Positions 54,421-64,000 of a stretch of DNA of 64,000 nt are shown piece by piece; position 1 is the stretch's first letter, and every line of letters starts with the position of its first letter. Both the position numbers and the translations under genes were made by a program. The notes under the pieces are model-generated. The model worked only from the letters and a program-made list of their open reading frames with translations, was not told the origin of the DNA and did not search any database. The DNA is from Pollenia angustigena. Its lineage: Eukaryota > Arthropoda > Insecta > Diptera > Polleniidae. The stretch lies in contig OV884060.1 of the NCBI GenBank assembly GCA_930367215.1, forward strand, positions 176,959,253 to 177,023,252, written 5' to 3'.

Positions 54421-56579
54421 AATGTTAATTTGCTCGAGAAAAAAATTAAGTGTTTATTGCTTTTACTGGTGCAACATTTTTTTTTTTTTTGTGTGTACTC
54501 TTGTCATTCGTTTTGTTCCTTCACTCGCTTCCTCATTGTTCTCGTATTTAATTTGACAAAAAATGTATTCTGTTCGATTTCAAATCTTTCATTGGTTTTT
54601 TTAGAGTATTTACTTTAAAAAAGCAAACGTCAAAAATAATTTACACATGTTAACATTCATAAAAAATTTTTGCGATAAAAATTGCGCAATGTAAACGTAA
54701 AGTGCAAATTTAAAGAAGAGACCAGAAAAATTGCAGCTAAAGAATCGCACAGTGTAACGGGTACAAAGTTTTTTTTGAAAATTCTATTCCTATCAACGTT
54801 TATTTGTATAAATGATATGAAAAAGATCTACATGTAGAGAGCTCAGAACTTAAGAAGCAATAAATGATATTTTACCACACCTGATTACCGTCAAAAGTTA
54901 AGTTGGCCCAAAAAAAGTCACACTTGTCCCAGCGTTTTGCTGGGTCAACTCTTGGAATGGAGATATATAGATTTGAAGTTTGTAAGTCTTCAAAAGGGGA
55001 AAATGTTACTTTTTTGTGTTTTTTTTTTGTGCATTTTACCCATTTGAATGTCCGAATATCGCAGAGTGATGTTCAGCAAAGTTTTTTTTTTTTTAAGTAA
55101 TCTAGCAAAACTCAATTAAAATCATCTAAAACTACATTTAGATTAGACAAAAATCTAGTAATTGTTGCCCATTTTTAGTTTTAGAGCAACAAACTACCAA
55201 ATAAAAATGTTTGTTTTCCATACAAATCGAAATGGAATTTGGTTCGTATCAAAACCCAAGTAGAAAATATCGGAAATGTGCATTTTTAGTACACCCGGTA
55301 TCTTTTATCATTTTTTGCTACATACATAAATATAATAAAAATCCAAGCATTTCCAATAGCTACAGAACAGATATGAGTAAAACATACGATTGCATGCAAA
55401 CAAAAATTGGGATAAAATTTGCTATACTGCACTGATCAGATGTGGAGGATCAGTTGTAATCTGATATATGAGACGTATATCTGGCTATATCTATATATAT
55501 ATGGGCATTACCTGGGGTCACGAACGTACGTTCGTACGCTTTTTATGTACAAATAATATAGAAAACAAAACTTTTCCTAGCATTTTTTTTTGCGATTCGA
55601 TAGCATTTGGGTAGCTCTATGTTTAGTACAATAGATGGATATCATCGAGTTAAGCTACGTTCACAATAAAAAAAAACTATTTCGTTTTTTCTTCTATCTT
55701 TTTTCTTCCCAAAGTATTTCATATATTTTCCTTTCATTTTTAGAACAAACATGTAACTAACATTTTTTTAAAAATGTACCTAAAGTTGAGTCAACTAGAA
55801 CTTCAGCAACAATTTGTATGAAATTGTTTCTGACGTTTAAAATAATTTAATTTAGTTTTGAATGAAAATTTTAACAAAATGTTTACAAAAAAAAAAAATA
55901 AATGCATAATATTGTTGTGGCTAAAATTTGCAAACGGTTTCTTGATGCAAAATGTGTGTAGTTACAAAAGAAATTGTTGCTCTATTATGAACACCAAGTG
56001 AAAGTGTTTTTTTGATTGTGAACGCAGCTTTAAGGTTTTCAACTTCAGCTGACAGTAGTGAAATGTAAAAATCTGCGTAATGAAACGGAATTTTCAAAAG
56101 TGATTAATTTATTTTAAAAGTGTATTAATGTAGGTCTCCATCCAGTAATACATAAAATATCTCTCTTTGTTTTTATTTAATTGGCTTATGTACCGGTCGC
56201 GAACGTACGGATCGCGAACTTACGATTTTTCCATATGTTGTTTTTATTTTTATTACCATGCATTTTAATACTTAATACTCCTTTTACAATTGATTGTAAT
56301 GGAGAGATTATGAAGAAAGAGTGTTAACATAACATAATTTTTGCATGTAAAATAAGTATATAAAAATGTCTTTAGAAGTAGAAAATACATGAAATTATAA
56401 AATGTTCCAGTTTCCAGACCGATTTCCTCAAGTAAAACAGATCAGATATGCAAGGAAACCATTCTTTTATAAGAACATAGACTTTTTTTCTAATAATAAA
56501 CAATAAAAGACGATGATAATCAATATTTTATTTTTTCATTCTGGTAGACCGTTCTGGGGAAATGCCCATACATAACTGC
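54421..56579. other. Gene-free AT-rich stretch
   Basis: No gene recognised. A perfect palindrome ACGAACGTACGTTCGT lies at 55520-55535, and GCGAACGTACGG at 56199-56210. Confidence 0.4.
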
Positions 56580-56800
56580 CAATGGAGAAACTGCTCATGC
56601 CCACTCTCCATGTCGAACTGGGAATCGTCAAACATTTCATCAAGGCCATTGAGAATCAACCAAAAATTCTTGATTGTTTGAAAAATATTTTTCCAAGAAT
56701 CACTGAATCAAAATTGAAGGAAGGTGTTCTAAATGGGCCCGATAAAGGGAGCTCATGAAATCAAAGGAATTTAAAGACGCTTTAGTATCACAGAAAAAAG
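56580..56800 (+). pseudogene. Fragment of an unclassified repeat-associated gene
   Basis: Plus-strand reading MEKLLMPTLHVELGIVKHFI then KAIENQPKILDCLKNIFPRI and ESKLKEGVLNGPD. I recognise this as a piece often found in arthropod repeat-derived proteins but cannot name the element or activity. The reading frame breaks near 56757. LHVELGIVKH resembles LHLLLGFVNH in the broken gene at 24555-25145. Confidence 0.5.
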
Positions 56801-56951
56801 TAAAAAACGGGTTTGATCACAAAAATAATTGAAACAAGCAAAAAATTGTTTAATTTTGCACCTATCATCGAAATGATTATACCAATTACTCAAATTTGCA
56901 AAAATTGCAAAACAAGGAATTTTTTTCCAATTAAAAAGTTTTTACATTTAA

Positions 56952-57471
56952 GGGTGTGTGTGAAACGGAAGCAAAGTTCTATGGTGAAACGAAATTTGTT
57001 TGTGGTAGAAAATTTTCATATTTGTGCTGTGTGAAATTGTAACATTTTTGATAACGTAAAATTTTGACATAAAGAAAAAAACAACTACTAATAGTTTTGT
57101 GAAAATGAATAAATTAAACAAACGTTTACCAATAATCATTTCAATTATGTTGGAAATGAGATCGTCCCAACTATTTGATGAATTCGTTCTGATATTTTAA
57201 CAATTTTTACAAAAAGTTTGGGCAAAAAAGCTTATACATATTTAAATCATGTATACTTCTTTTTAATTTTTTTGCCACTGGTCCTGCTTCCATATTATTT
57301 TTTATTTTGTTTAAACAAATTTGATGAAAAAAAATAATTTTGTGGTTGTCAAAAATTTCTACACTAATGTCAAAATTTATACTAGCCCCTAGGACTAGTG
57401 AAATTTTATTCACCTCAATAGTGTCAACATTTACCTTCCATGAGTACTTTGCTACCGTTTCACACAAACCC
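56952..57471. mobile_element. TTAA-flanked TIR element
   Basis: Ends GGGTGTGTGTGAAACGGAAG and (complement) GGGTTTGTGTGAAACGGTAG, both flanked by TTAA (56948-56951 and 57472-57475). TTAA is the target of piggyBac, Kolobok and Sola3; GGG termini do not fit the usual CCC of piggyBac. An 86-codon minus frame (57207-57467) is unrecognised. Confidence 0.75.
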
Positions 57472-57549
57472 TTAATTACAAAAATAGTTGAAAAAATGAT
57501 TTATATTAAACAATATTTTAATTGAATGAATTAACAAATTAATTTAAAA

Positions 57550-58957
57550 ACAAGTTAGAGTGCTATATTCGGCTGTGCCGAATCTTTGATACCCTCCACC
57601 GACAGTTCGAATGTTTAAGGAGTAATATCTGTATGATGTTATTATTATCTTAAACTGTGACGATTTGTTATTAATTATGGATTTAGGCGACTAAACTGTT
57701 TTCCGGTAGTAGGGTTTATATGGGGCCTAGGGTAAATTATGGACCGATCTTCACGAAATTTCACAGTCTTTTTCCCAGTTCTATAAAACTTTGATGTACC
57801 AAATTTTGTTATGATAGCATTATTTTTTACGGATTTAGGCGTACTAAACTGTTTTCCGGGAGTAGGATTTATATGGGGCCCATGGTAAATTATGGACCGA
57901 TCTTCACGAAATTACACAGTTTTATTTATTGTCCTATAAAACTTTGATGTACCAAATTTTGTTATGATAGCATTATTTTTTACGGATTTAGGCGTACTAA
58001 ACTGTTTTCCGGGAGTAAGGTTTATATGGGGCCCAGGGTAAGTTATGGACGGATCTTCACGAAATAACACAATTTTATTTCTTGTCCAATAAAACTTTGA
58101 TGTACCAAATTATGTTATGATAGCATTATTTTTTACGTTTTTAGGCGTACTAAGTTGTTTTCCGGGAGTAAAGTTTATATGGGGCCTATGGTAAATTATG
58201 CACCGATCTTCACGAAATTTCAAAGATTTATTTTTAGTTCTATAAAACTTTGATGTACCAAATTTTGTTATGATAACATTATTTTTTACGTTTTTAGGCG
58301 TACTAAGTTGTTTTCCGGAAGTAGGTTTTATATGGGGCCTATGGTTAATTATGGACCGATCTTCACGAAACTTAACAGTTTCATTTCTAGTCCTATGTAA
58401 CTGTGACTTGCCAAAATTTGTAATGATAGCATTGTTAGTTAGGGTTTTAGGCTTAATATACTGTTTTCCGGGAGTAGGGCTTATATGGGGCCTAGGGTAA
58501 ATTATTGACGGATCTTCACGAAATTTCACAGCGTGATTTCCAGTTGAATAAAACGAATTGTTGCGAAATCTTATATCATTCTGTGCATTTTTCCACCATT
58601 TATGTTAGTTTTTGTAACAAAATTATCAATTTTTTTTAGGTGGTGGTTCCACATTTTGATTCATAGCTCAGATCCTTTTGAACTGATTTTGCTAAATTTC
58701 AATCCCAAACTGCTTAGGATAACTACAAGCAATTTGACCCCAAGTTTGTTGATTTCTTTTGAGTTTTTCGAAAGTGAGCGTGTTTTCAACAGACGGACAG
58801 ACGGACAGACAGACGGACATGCCTAAATCGACTTAAAATGACTCAAGGACCCAGAATATATATACTTTATAGGGTCTGAGATGAATAGTAAAAAAGTTTC
58901 ACACGGAATGACAAACTGAATATACCCTCTTCACAACTAATTGTGGTGGAGGGTATA
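57550..58957 (+). repeat. Dispersed repeat R2 with a 153-bp tandem array
   Basis: Begins CAAGTTAGAGTGCTATATTC, then GATACCCTCCACCGAC, and ends with the GACGGACAGACAGACGGACA block, ATATATACTTTATAGGGTC and GGTGGAGGGTATA. Such repeats are frequent in fly intergenic DNA; I suspect Helitron/DINE-like non-autonomous elements. A 23-bp direct repeat (CAATATTTTAATTGAATGAA + TTA) lies on both sides (57511-57533, 58964-58986). Confidence 0.75.
57640..58555. repeat. 153-bp tandem repeat, six copies
   Basis: TTTATATGGGGCC-type landmarks fall at 57715, 57868, 58021, 58174, 58327 and 58480, exactly 153 bp apart. The period is a multiple of three, which explains a long minus-strand frame (58110-58529). Confidence 0.9.
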
Positions 58958-58986
58958 AAAAATCAATATTTTAATTGAATGAATTA

Positions 58987-60029
58987 CTAACGTAATTGAT
59001 TACAATACAGAAAATTAATTATTTTAATAATTGTTTTGATTAAAACAGTGATTAAACTTTTGCATTAAATCGATTAAATTTTTAATTTAATAAATTAAAC
59101 AGTGTATTTGAAATACACTCTGAATTCAATTACGCAAATTATTCAATCAAACAAATTGTTAATTGAATAAGTTTGTTAAACCAATTCAGTTGATGGTTAA
59201 ATGAAGCGAAATAATAATATTTCAAATATATGTTTTATTTAAATATGGTTTAAAAATAACTGGTTTTATTTGTTTAATTGTAATTGCTCATGCTTAATTG
59301 TAAAAATTTTGGAAGATTGTTTTTGACAGAGGAATTTCATACATACAACTTTGTATAAAATTGTAGAATAACTCTGATTCTTCAAGGTATTCAAGATTGA
59401 AAACAAAAAACTGTTTTTGTTGTGTAATTTGGCTGTACTTTTTTCACCTATTTACTTTTAACGCGCAACATTAAATGACGCCAAAAATAATTCAAGAATT
59501 AACAAACAAAGAAAATAAACACCAAATTGCGACCATAACCACCGTCAACACTGTGGTCAGCCACAAGGCGATTTTTTATTTTACGCATAATATACATATG
59601 AGTAGGCTCATTATTGACATTGTTGGTGGTCATAATTGTAATTCGTCTATAACAAATTTCAGTTCATTTTTTACTTGTTGATAGTTTTTTTTTGCACGCG
59701 ACGCTTATTGTTCTTTTTGATGACAAAAACATGTGTGTATGTACATGTAAGGGCAAAGACAATAAATTTATAAAGATGTTGGTTGCACTTGTAACATTTT
59801 TCGCAAACTGTTGATGAGGGAGGAAAGCAACAAAGTGTTCAATTCAAACAACCGAGTTGATTGATTCAATTAAACTTATAATTAAAATTAAGCTTAAAAT
59901 CAAGTAAAATTTTAATTAAAAAGAAATATTTATTTTTAATTCAATCAATTAAGAACGTAATCAAATTTATTTTAAAATTCAAAAATCACTATAAATTGAA
60001 AAAAAACTGCCAATAATTTTTTCTGTGTA
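58987..60029. other. Gene-free AT-rich stretch
   Basis: No gene recognised; rich in AATTAAA/TTTAATT words. Confidence 0.4.
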
Positions 60030-60310
60030 GGGGTCTTCTAAGTCCAAAAACGTGCAAATGTATGAAAAACGGGTTTTCGAAAAATTTAAAAATGTTAAGG
60101 CCCGAAATTTCGAAAACCCGTTTTACAAACATTGACAATTTTTTGGTTTTAGAAGATCCCTAGTGAAACTTGATGCAGAAAATATTTGTGAAACATTTTA
60201 TCCCTCTAAAGTGCCGTTTTAGTATTCTTTTGTGGAGAAGTTAAAAAAAGGACGACAATGACCCCTTCTAATGAGTGTTAGAGGGTTAATGTATTCTAAG
60301 AAAAGAATCG
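60030..60310. repeat. Foldback family F, copy 3
   Basis: 60030-60160 is a palindrome with about 60-nt arms around AAAACCCGTTTT/AAAACGGGTTTT and GGGTCTTCTAAG/AGAAGATCCC; 60200-60310 adds CCCTCTAAAGTGCCGTTTTA, also at 48431, and the AGAATCGCCATACAATTC sequence. Confidence 0.65.
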
Positions 60311-61137
60311 CCATACAATTCGACAGCGACATGTCGAGCGCTTCCATCAAGTGACCATGTCCATGGAAACGCGATAAAATTTTTTGGTAATCGCAAAAGA
60401 GATCCCTATAATGCAAATCAAGAAGAATGGGATACATTGAGTACTTTCTACGAGGCAAGGACACGAAATTGAAGTTTAAGACAATTGACTTTTTTTTAGA
60501 TAAAGAAAGTTCCTCATCCGACACAGACTGCGATCAAGAAGGCGCAACATCACGTAAGACGTGCAAGACGACAGCAGACGGCGGTGAAATTCCTAGTAAA
60601 TGGACAGACCAGTACTGTACAACACTGAAACACAAACGTGACTTGTTTGAGCTGAACGCTTAAGACGTCCTCCTGAGTAAAAACTTAGCGGAGACTCCAT
60701 GAGGGTAAGCCTTGCTGACTAGAGGTGTTTTAAGTGGGTAAAAGTCCCACGCTGACATTAAAAGTTTTTCTCATACTCAAAAAAGAAAAACACTTTTTAA
60801 CTTACAAGAGAAATTATGAAAAACTGATTTTCCAGGGAACCACTCAAGGAAAACCAAAAATATCGCTTTCCTTGATTGACTGTGTTGTAGCCGGCGTTAA
60901 GGTTAAAAACTTTGCTGCTAAAGGCACAAAAAATAACAATTTCTCCTAAAGGAAACTTACATTGCACTTAATTAATCACGATTCCTAGACCTGACCGAAT
61001 GAAACGCCGGGACAAGGCTAGCCAGATCGAAATCGGCAAATAGCTTGAAATCCACAAAAAAAAGCTGGATTTTTCTTGACAATTAAAAATTTCTTTTTAT
61101 ATAATTTTGCTATTTTTACCATATTGACCTTAGAATC
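60311..61137. other. Unrecognised stretch with short open frames
   Basis: A 78-codon plus-strand frame (60427-60663) with a Ser/Asp-rich part (ESSSSDTDCDQEG) and a 71-codon frame (60734-60949). I do not recognise either; the GC content is higher than in the neighbours, so a decayed element gene is possible. Confidence 0.3.
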
Positions 61138-61400
61138 TAAAATATATACATATGTTCTGGATCCTTATTAGTAGCGGAGTTTATTTAACGATGTCCGCCC
61201 ATCCGTCCGTCCGTATGTCTGTTTATCCGTCTGTATGTTGAAATGGGGTTTCTGAAAACTCCAGATAAGATGGGGACCAGGTTGTTGTATATTTATATTG
61301 AGTCTGTAATGATGTGCAATTAAAATCTAGCCATATCGTTCAGATATCAGCAAAATATTACGACTGCCTCTAGTTTTTACAGATAAATCGATAATTTTTA
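61138..61400 (-). repeat. Fragment of an R1/R2-type dispersed repeat
   Basis: On the minus strand: ACAGACGGATAAACAGACAT, ACGGACGGACGG and GGACATCGTTAAATAAA, the same motif order as the other dispersed repeats, without terminal parts. Confidence 0.55.
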
Positions 61401-61422
61401 CCCACAAATCTTTACTTTTTTA

Positions 61423-61567
61423 AGTCTGGGTTCACACTATGAAAGTTTTCTTTCAGAAAGTCTGAGTTTATGGGTGAGAGGGTAAGAAGGAACAGCATGT
61501 TCACTTCCCCTCTCACCAATAAACTCATACTTTCTGAAAGAAAACTTTCATAGTGTGATCCCAGACT
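61423..61567. mobile_element. 145-bp palindromic foldback element
   Basis: Arms AGTCTGGGTTCACACTATGA and (complement) AGTCTGGGATCACACTATGA extend about 65 nt each around a GGAACAGCATGTTC centre. Same repeat as the core of 18005-20439, here uninterrupted. Confidence 0.85.
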
Positions 61568-62569
61568 AAGTCTTATTATAATTTATGAACCTTATTTTAA
61601 CTTTCACATAAAACAAACTTATGCAGGCCAAATAAAAATTACATGATCAATAATGGTAATTTCTTCTTTTTCTCCAATTTAATGAAAAATTTTAAAAATT
61701 CCAGTTTAGCTTGACAAATGACATTTCTTCTTGATTCGTGACACGCATTGGAAAAGCTTGACGATCAAGCCAAATCAAGACCGTCTGGCAACCCTAGCCG
61801 GGTCACGTATAACTTTTTCCGCTAACCAGAACCCCCGTCGATCACTGCCTCCTACCATTTGTCCCACTGTGTAATTGATATACATATAAATCACCCATTA
61901 AAAATTGGTGTTTCAGACTACTTATCAATTTTTTTTTTTCTTTTGCTGCAAATCTTCGTTAAAGAAAAATTTATTTGTATATTTTTTTTTTTTTTTTGCA
62001 AGCATTTTTATATTTTTAAATGTTTTTGCTGGTCTTGTTTTGCTGTGTTGTGTCTTGTTTTCTCTGAAGTTTTACGATAATGGAATTTGAAAGTAGAATC
62101 TTTAAAAAAAAAGTAGATAAAGAGACATGAAAAAGAATGCAATAAAAACGTTGAAAGTAACAGCTTGTTGCATTAAATGTGGAAGCAACATTTTGATTAA
62201 CGCATTACCAACTTCAACAACAACAACAACAGCAGCAACAACTACAATACAAATAAATACAAAAACTATAACATTGTAAGTTCTTTATATGCTAAAGTTT
62301 ATTGTTATTTTATTTATCCTGAATTTCCTTGATATCCTGTAAATATTCCTGTCTGTTGTTTTCATTTTTTTAATTCTTTTAGCTTTGCAGTTGTAGTCGC
62401 GCGCTGTATTTTCTATTTAGTTTTTTATCTAAAACTTTTTAAACACTTTATTATTACAAAAACAAATATAAAATAGTTTTGTAGAAAATATTTGTGGCAA
62501 ACCGGTGAAAAAAATCAAAACTTTCTCGACGCAAAGTGGGTAAAGCAAAAAAAAAAAAAAATTAACAAA
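61568..62569. other. Gene-free stretch with one possible splice donor
   Basis: CAACAACAACAACAGCAGCA at 62215-62240, a composition common in fly 5' exons, is followed by GTAAGT at 62276. A 50-codon plus frame (62127-62279) ends there. This is only a weak hint of an exon. Confidence 0.25.
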
Positions 62570-63390
62570 TTAAATTTTCGAAAATAAACAGTACATTATT
62601 AAGCGTTCGGGTCACATACCCAAGAACGATATCTATTTTTTCGGTGTTTGTGTAGACGAACATAACTCTAAATATCGTTAGTATCGTTCGTAGAACACAT
62701 TATATAGTGTTCTTTCTGTTCTTCGCTAAAAAGCAGAACAATTATAGTGATACTTTAGACCAGCACTATATTTTAATGTTCTTAAATGAGCCGTTTATTT
62801 TGAAAGTGGCATTAGTCACTTTTTCAAAAAAAATCGAGTTAATAATAAATAATAATAATAAATAATAATAATAAATAATAATAAAAATACTGAGAAAAAT
62901 ATCATTGTCATGATGTATCAAATACAAGTGAATCTTCTCGAAAGTTAGCATCCATATTTTTAAACGTGTTAAAACGCAAACCCTTAAATATCTCGACTTA
63001 AAAACCGAAATGACTTATGCCACTTTCAAAATAAACGGCTCAAATGTATCTTTTTTGCATTGTTAAAGAAATGAACAAACAAAAGATTTAAGCAACGACC
63101 TCAGCAGTAGTGTGTAAAATTATTTTGCTGGCTTTTTGTATGTTTTTGTAAAAAATTTTGTTTTTTTCACCAGCCAATAGGACGCTATGCACAACAGAAA
63201 CGAACCGACAATAATGATCTGAACCGAACGCAATGAAGTTTGTGGCTTTTTAAAAAACCCGATGGAATTAAATGTTCTCATGTTGATAATAACAGTATTA
63301 TTTTTGTGTTCCAAAGATGACTAACAGGGAAACGTTATTTTTTTTAATGATTTTATACACAAACACTTTTAGCCATAAATTTGTTTTTCG
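62570..63390. mobile_element. hAT MITE family C, copy 3 (worn ends)
   Basis: Follows 35538-36198 (TTCGAAAATAAACAG, GTGTAGACGAACA, GAACCGAACGCAATGAAG, ATGATTTTATACACAAACAC) but both terminal ends are lost. Interrupted by the Sola-like MITE at 62788-63041. Confidence 0.7.
62788..63041. mobile_element. Sola-like MITE (4-bp AAAT target duplication)
   Basis: 254 bp, ends GAGCCGTTTATTTTGAAAGT on both sides, flanked by AAAT (62784-62787 and 63042-63045). Contains an (AAT)n run at 62838-62886. Termini, duplication and size parallel 6234-6490, though the internal sequences differ. Confidence 0.75.
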
Positions 63391-63628
63391 CATTTAATAA
63401 AAATAAAAAATCTAATTATGCACTTTACCACAGCAAGAAAGGATTTAAGTTCATTTCTAATATAAGTTTGTCATTTTCATTACAGAGATCTCAGACCCTA
63501 TAATTATTATTATCCTTCAAGTTCCTAAGTGGATCATAGGGCCACAAAAAAAATTTTTCCAATTACTTCTACATAATGCTAAATGTTTTGCTTCGAGCCA
63601 TATTATTTGAGCCTTGTTTATTATTTAT
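63391..63628. other. Short gene-free spacer
   Basis: AGATCTCAGACCCTATAATT near 63485 resembles part of the R2 3' region; nothing else recognised. Confidence 0.35.

Positions 63629-63704
<76 letters not shown>
63629..63704. repeat. (ACT)n microsatellite, about 25 units
   Basis: Uninterrupted ACT/TAC run. The long poly-Thr, poly-Leu and poly-Val frames across it are products of the repeat. Confidence 0.95.
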
Positions 63705-64000
63705 GTTTTACTACTCCAGATATTTAGACATTTATATTGTCCTTGTATGGGATGGGCCACGCTCACTTTTCCAGCTCAGCTTGCTTTTGGACAGATGTTT
63801 GGTATTGATAGCGAAACTGTTTGTTCCAAATTTGGAAAGATTTGCTTTAAACGCTTTCCAAATATTATTTTTATTGTTTTTTAGAGAGGTTCCAAAAACT
63901 TACAAATATTTATAGCACATTCTAAGCGCCTGGTAATCGAGAAAAAACTGTGAATACTGCGCGAAAATCGGTTGAATAGTTTAGGAGTACAAACAAGCGC
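63705..64000. other. Gene-free right end of the window
   Basis: No gene or element recognised. Confidence 0.35.

Noticed and set aside
58110..58529. 139-codon minus-strand frame with 51-residue repeats
   Set aside because: The 153-bp array is a multiple of three, so one open unit keeps the frame open; no domain is seen.
57640..58555. CRISPR-like or satellite array
   Set aside because: Whole 153-bp units repeat without spacers inside a eukaryotic dispersed element; six units are too few for a satellite.
63569..63915. Poly-Val, poly-Thr and poly-Leu open frames of about 100 codons
   Set aside because: All three come from the ACT microsatellite read in different frames and strands.

Overview
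The window looks like gene-poor nuclear DNA of a higher (probably calyptrate) fly. It is very AT-rich. Its repeats have fly-type ends: 'TATACCCTCCACC' and 'GGTGGAGGGTATA' termini with GGACAGACGGACAT motifs, (AAAT)n-tailed LINEs, and a Ty3/gypsy element with a lysine-tRNA primer site. I found no convincing host protein-coding gene; the window reads as intergenic or intronic sequence built from layered transposable elements (TEs). The taxonomic call is inference.

Layout. 1-7.9 kb: AT-rich filler with a TIR repeat (family A), an 8-bp-TSD hAT-like MITE full of TATCGATA boxes (2990-4484) that carries a younger TA-flanked MITE (3528-4300), and a Sola-like MITE (6234-6490). 7.9-12.4 kb: a compact Osvaldo-like LTR retrotransposon with two apparently identical 1188-bp LTRs. 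Its single 709-codon frame joins Gag, protease and integrase remnants, with reverse transcriptase, RNase H and the integrase core cleanly missing. 13-20.5 kb: two three-level nests, 14752-16848 (hAT > mariner relic > hAT MITE) and 18005-20439 (palindrome > hAT > hAT MITE), most layers marked by a readable target duplication. 23.9-27.2 kb: a decayed LINE split by a 2.6-kb DNA element that carries a broken unrecognised gene. 28-34.6 kb: tandem-repeat-bearing dispersed repeat, Tc1/mariner relics and a frameshifted Jockey-type LINE. 35.5-43.7 kb: hAT MITEs, TA MITEs, an autonomous-type hAT relic inserted in a (TA)n tract, and a mariner-like relic. 44.5-53 kb: foldback elements, a LINE 3' end split by a TA element that itself contains a tRNA-like SINE, duplicated repeats, and a hAT carrying a piggyBac relic. 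54-64 kb: further MITEs, a 153-bp x 6 tandem array inside a dispersed element flanked by a 23-bp direct repeat, and a second Sola-like MITE.

The elements do not form a pathway. They document insertion order: several older copies act as empty-site references for younger insertions. The most notable items are the pol-less but LTR-identical retrotransposon, the repeated 17-bp motif in its transcribed LTR leader, and the hAT MITE family that spreads DREF/BEAF-type TATCGATA clusters.
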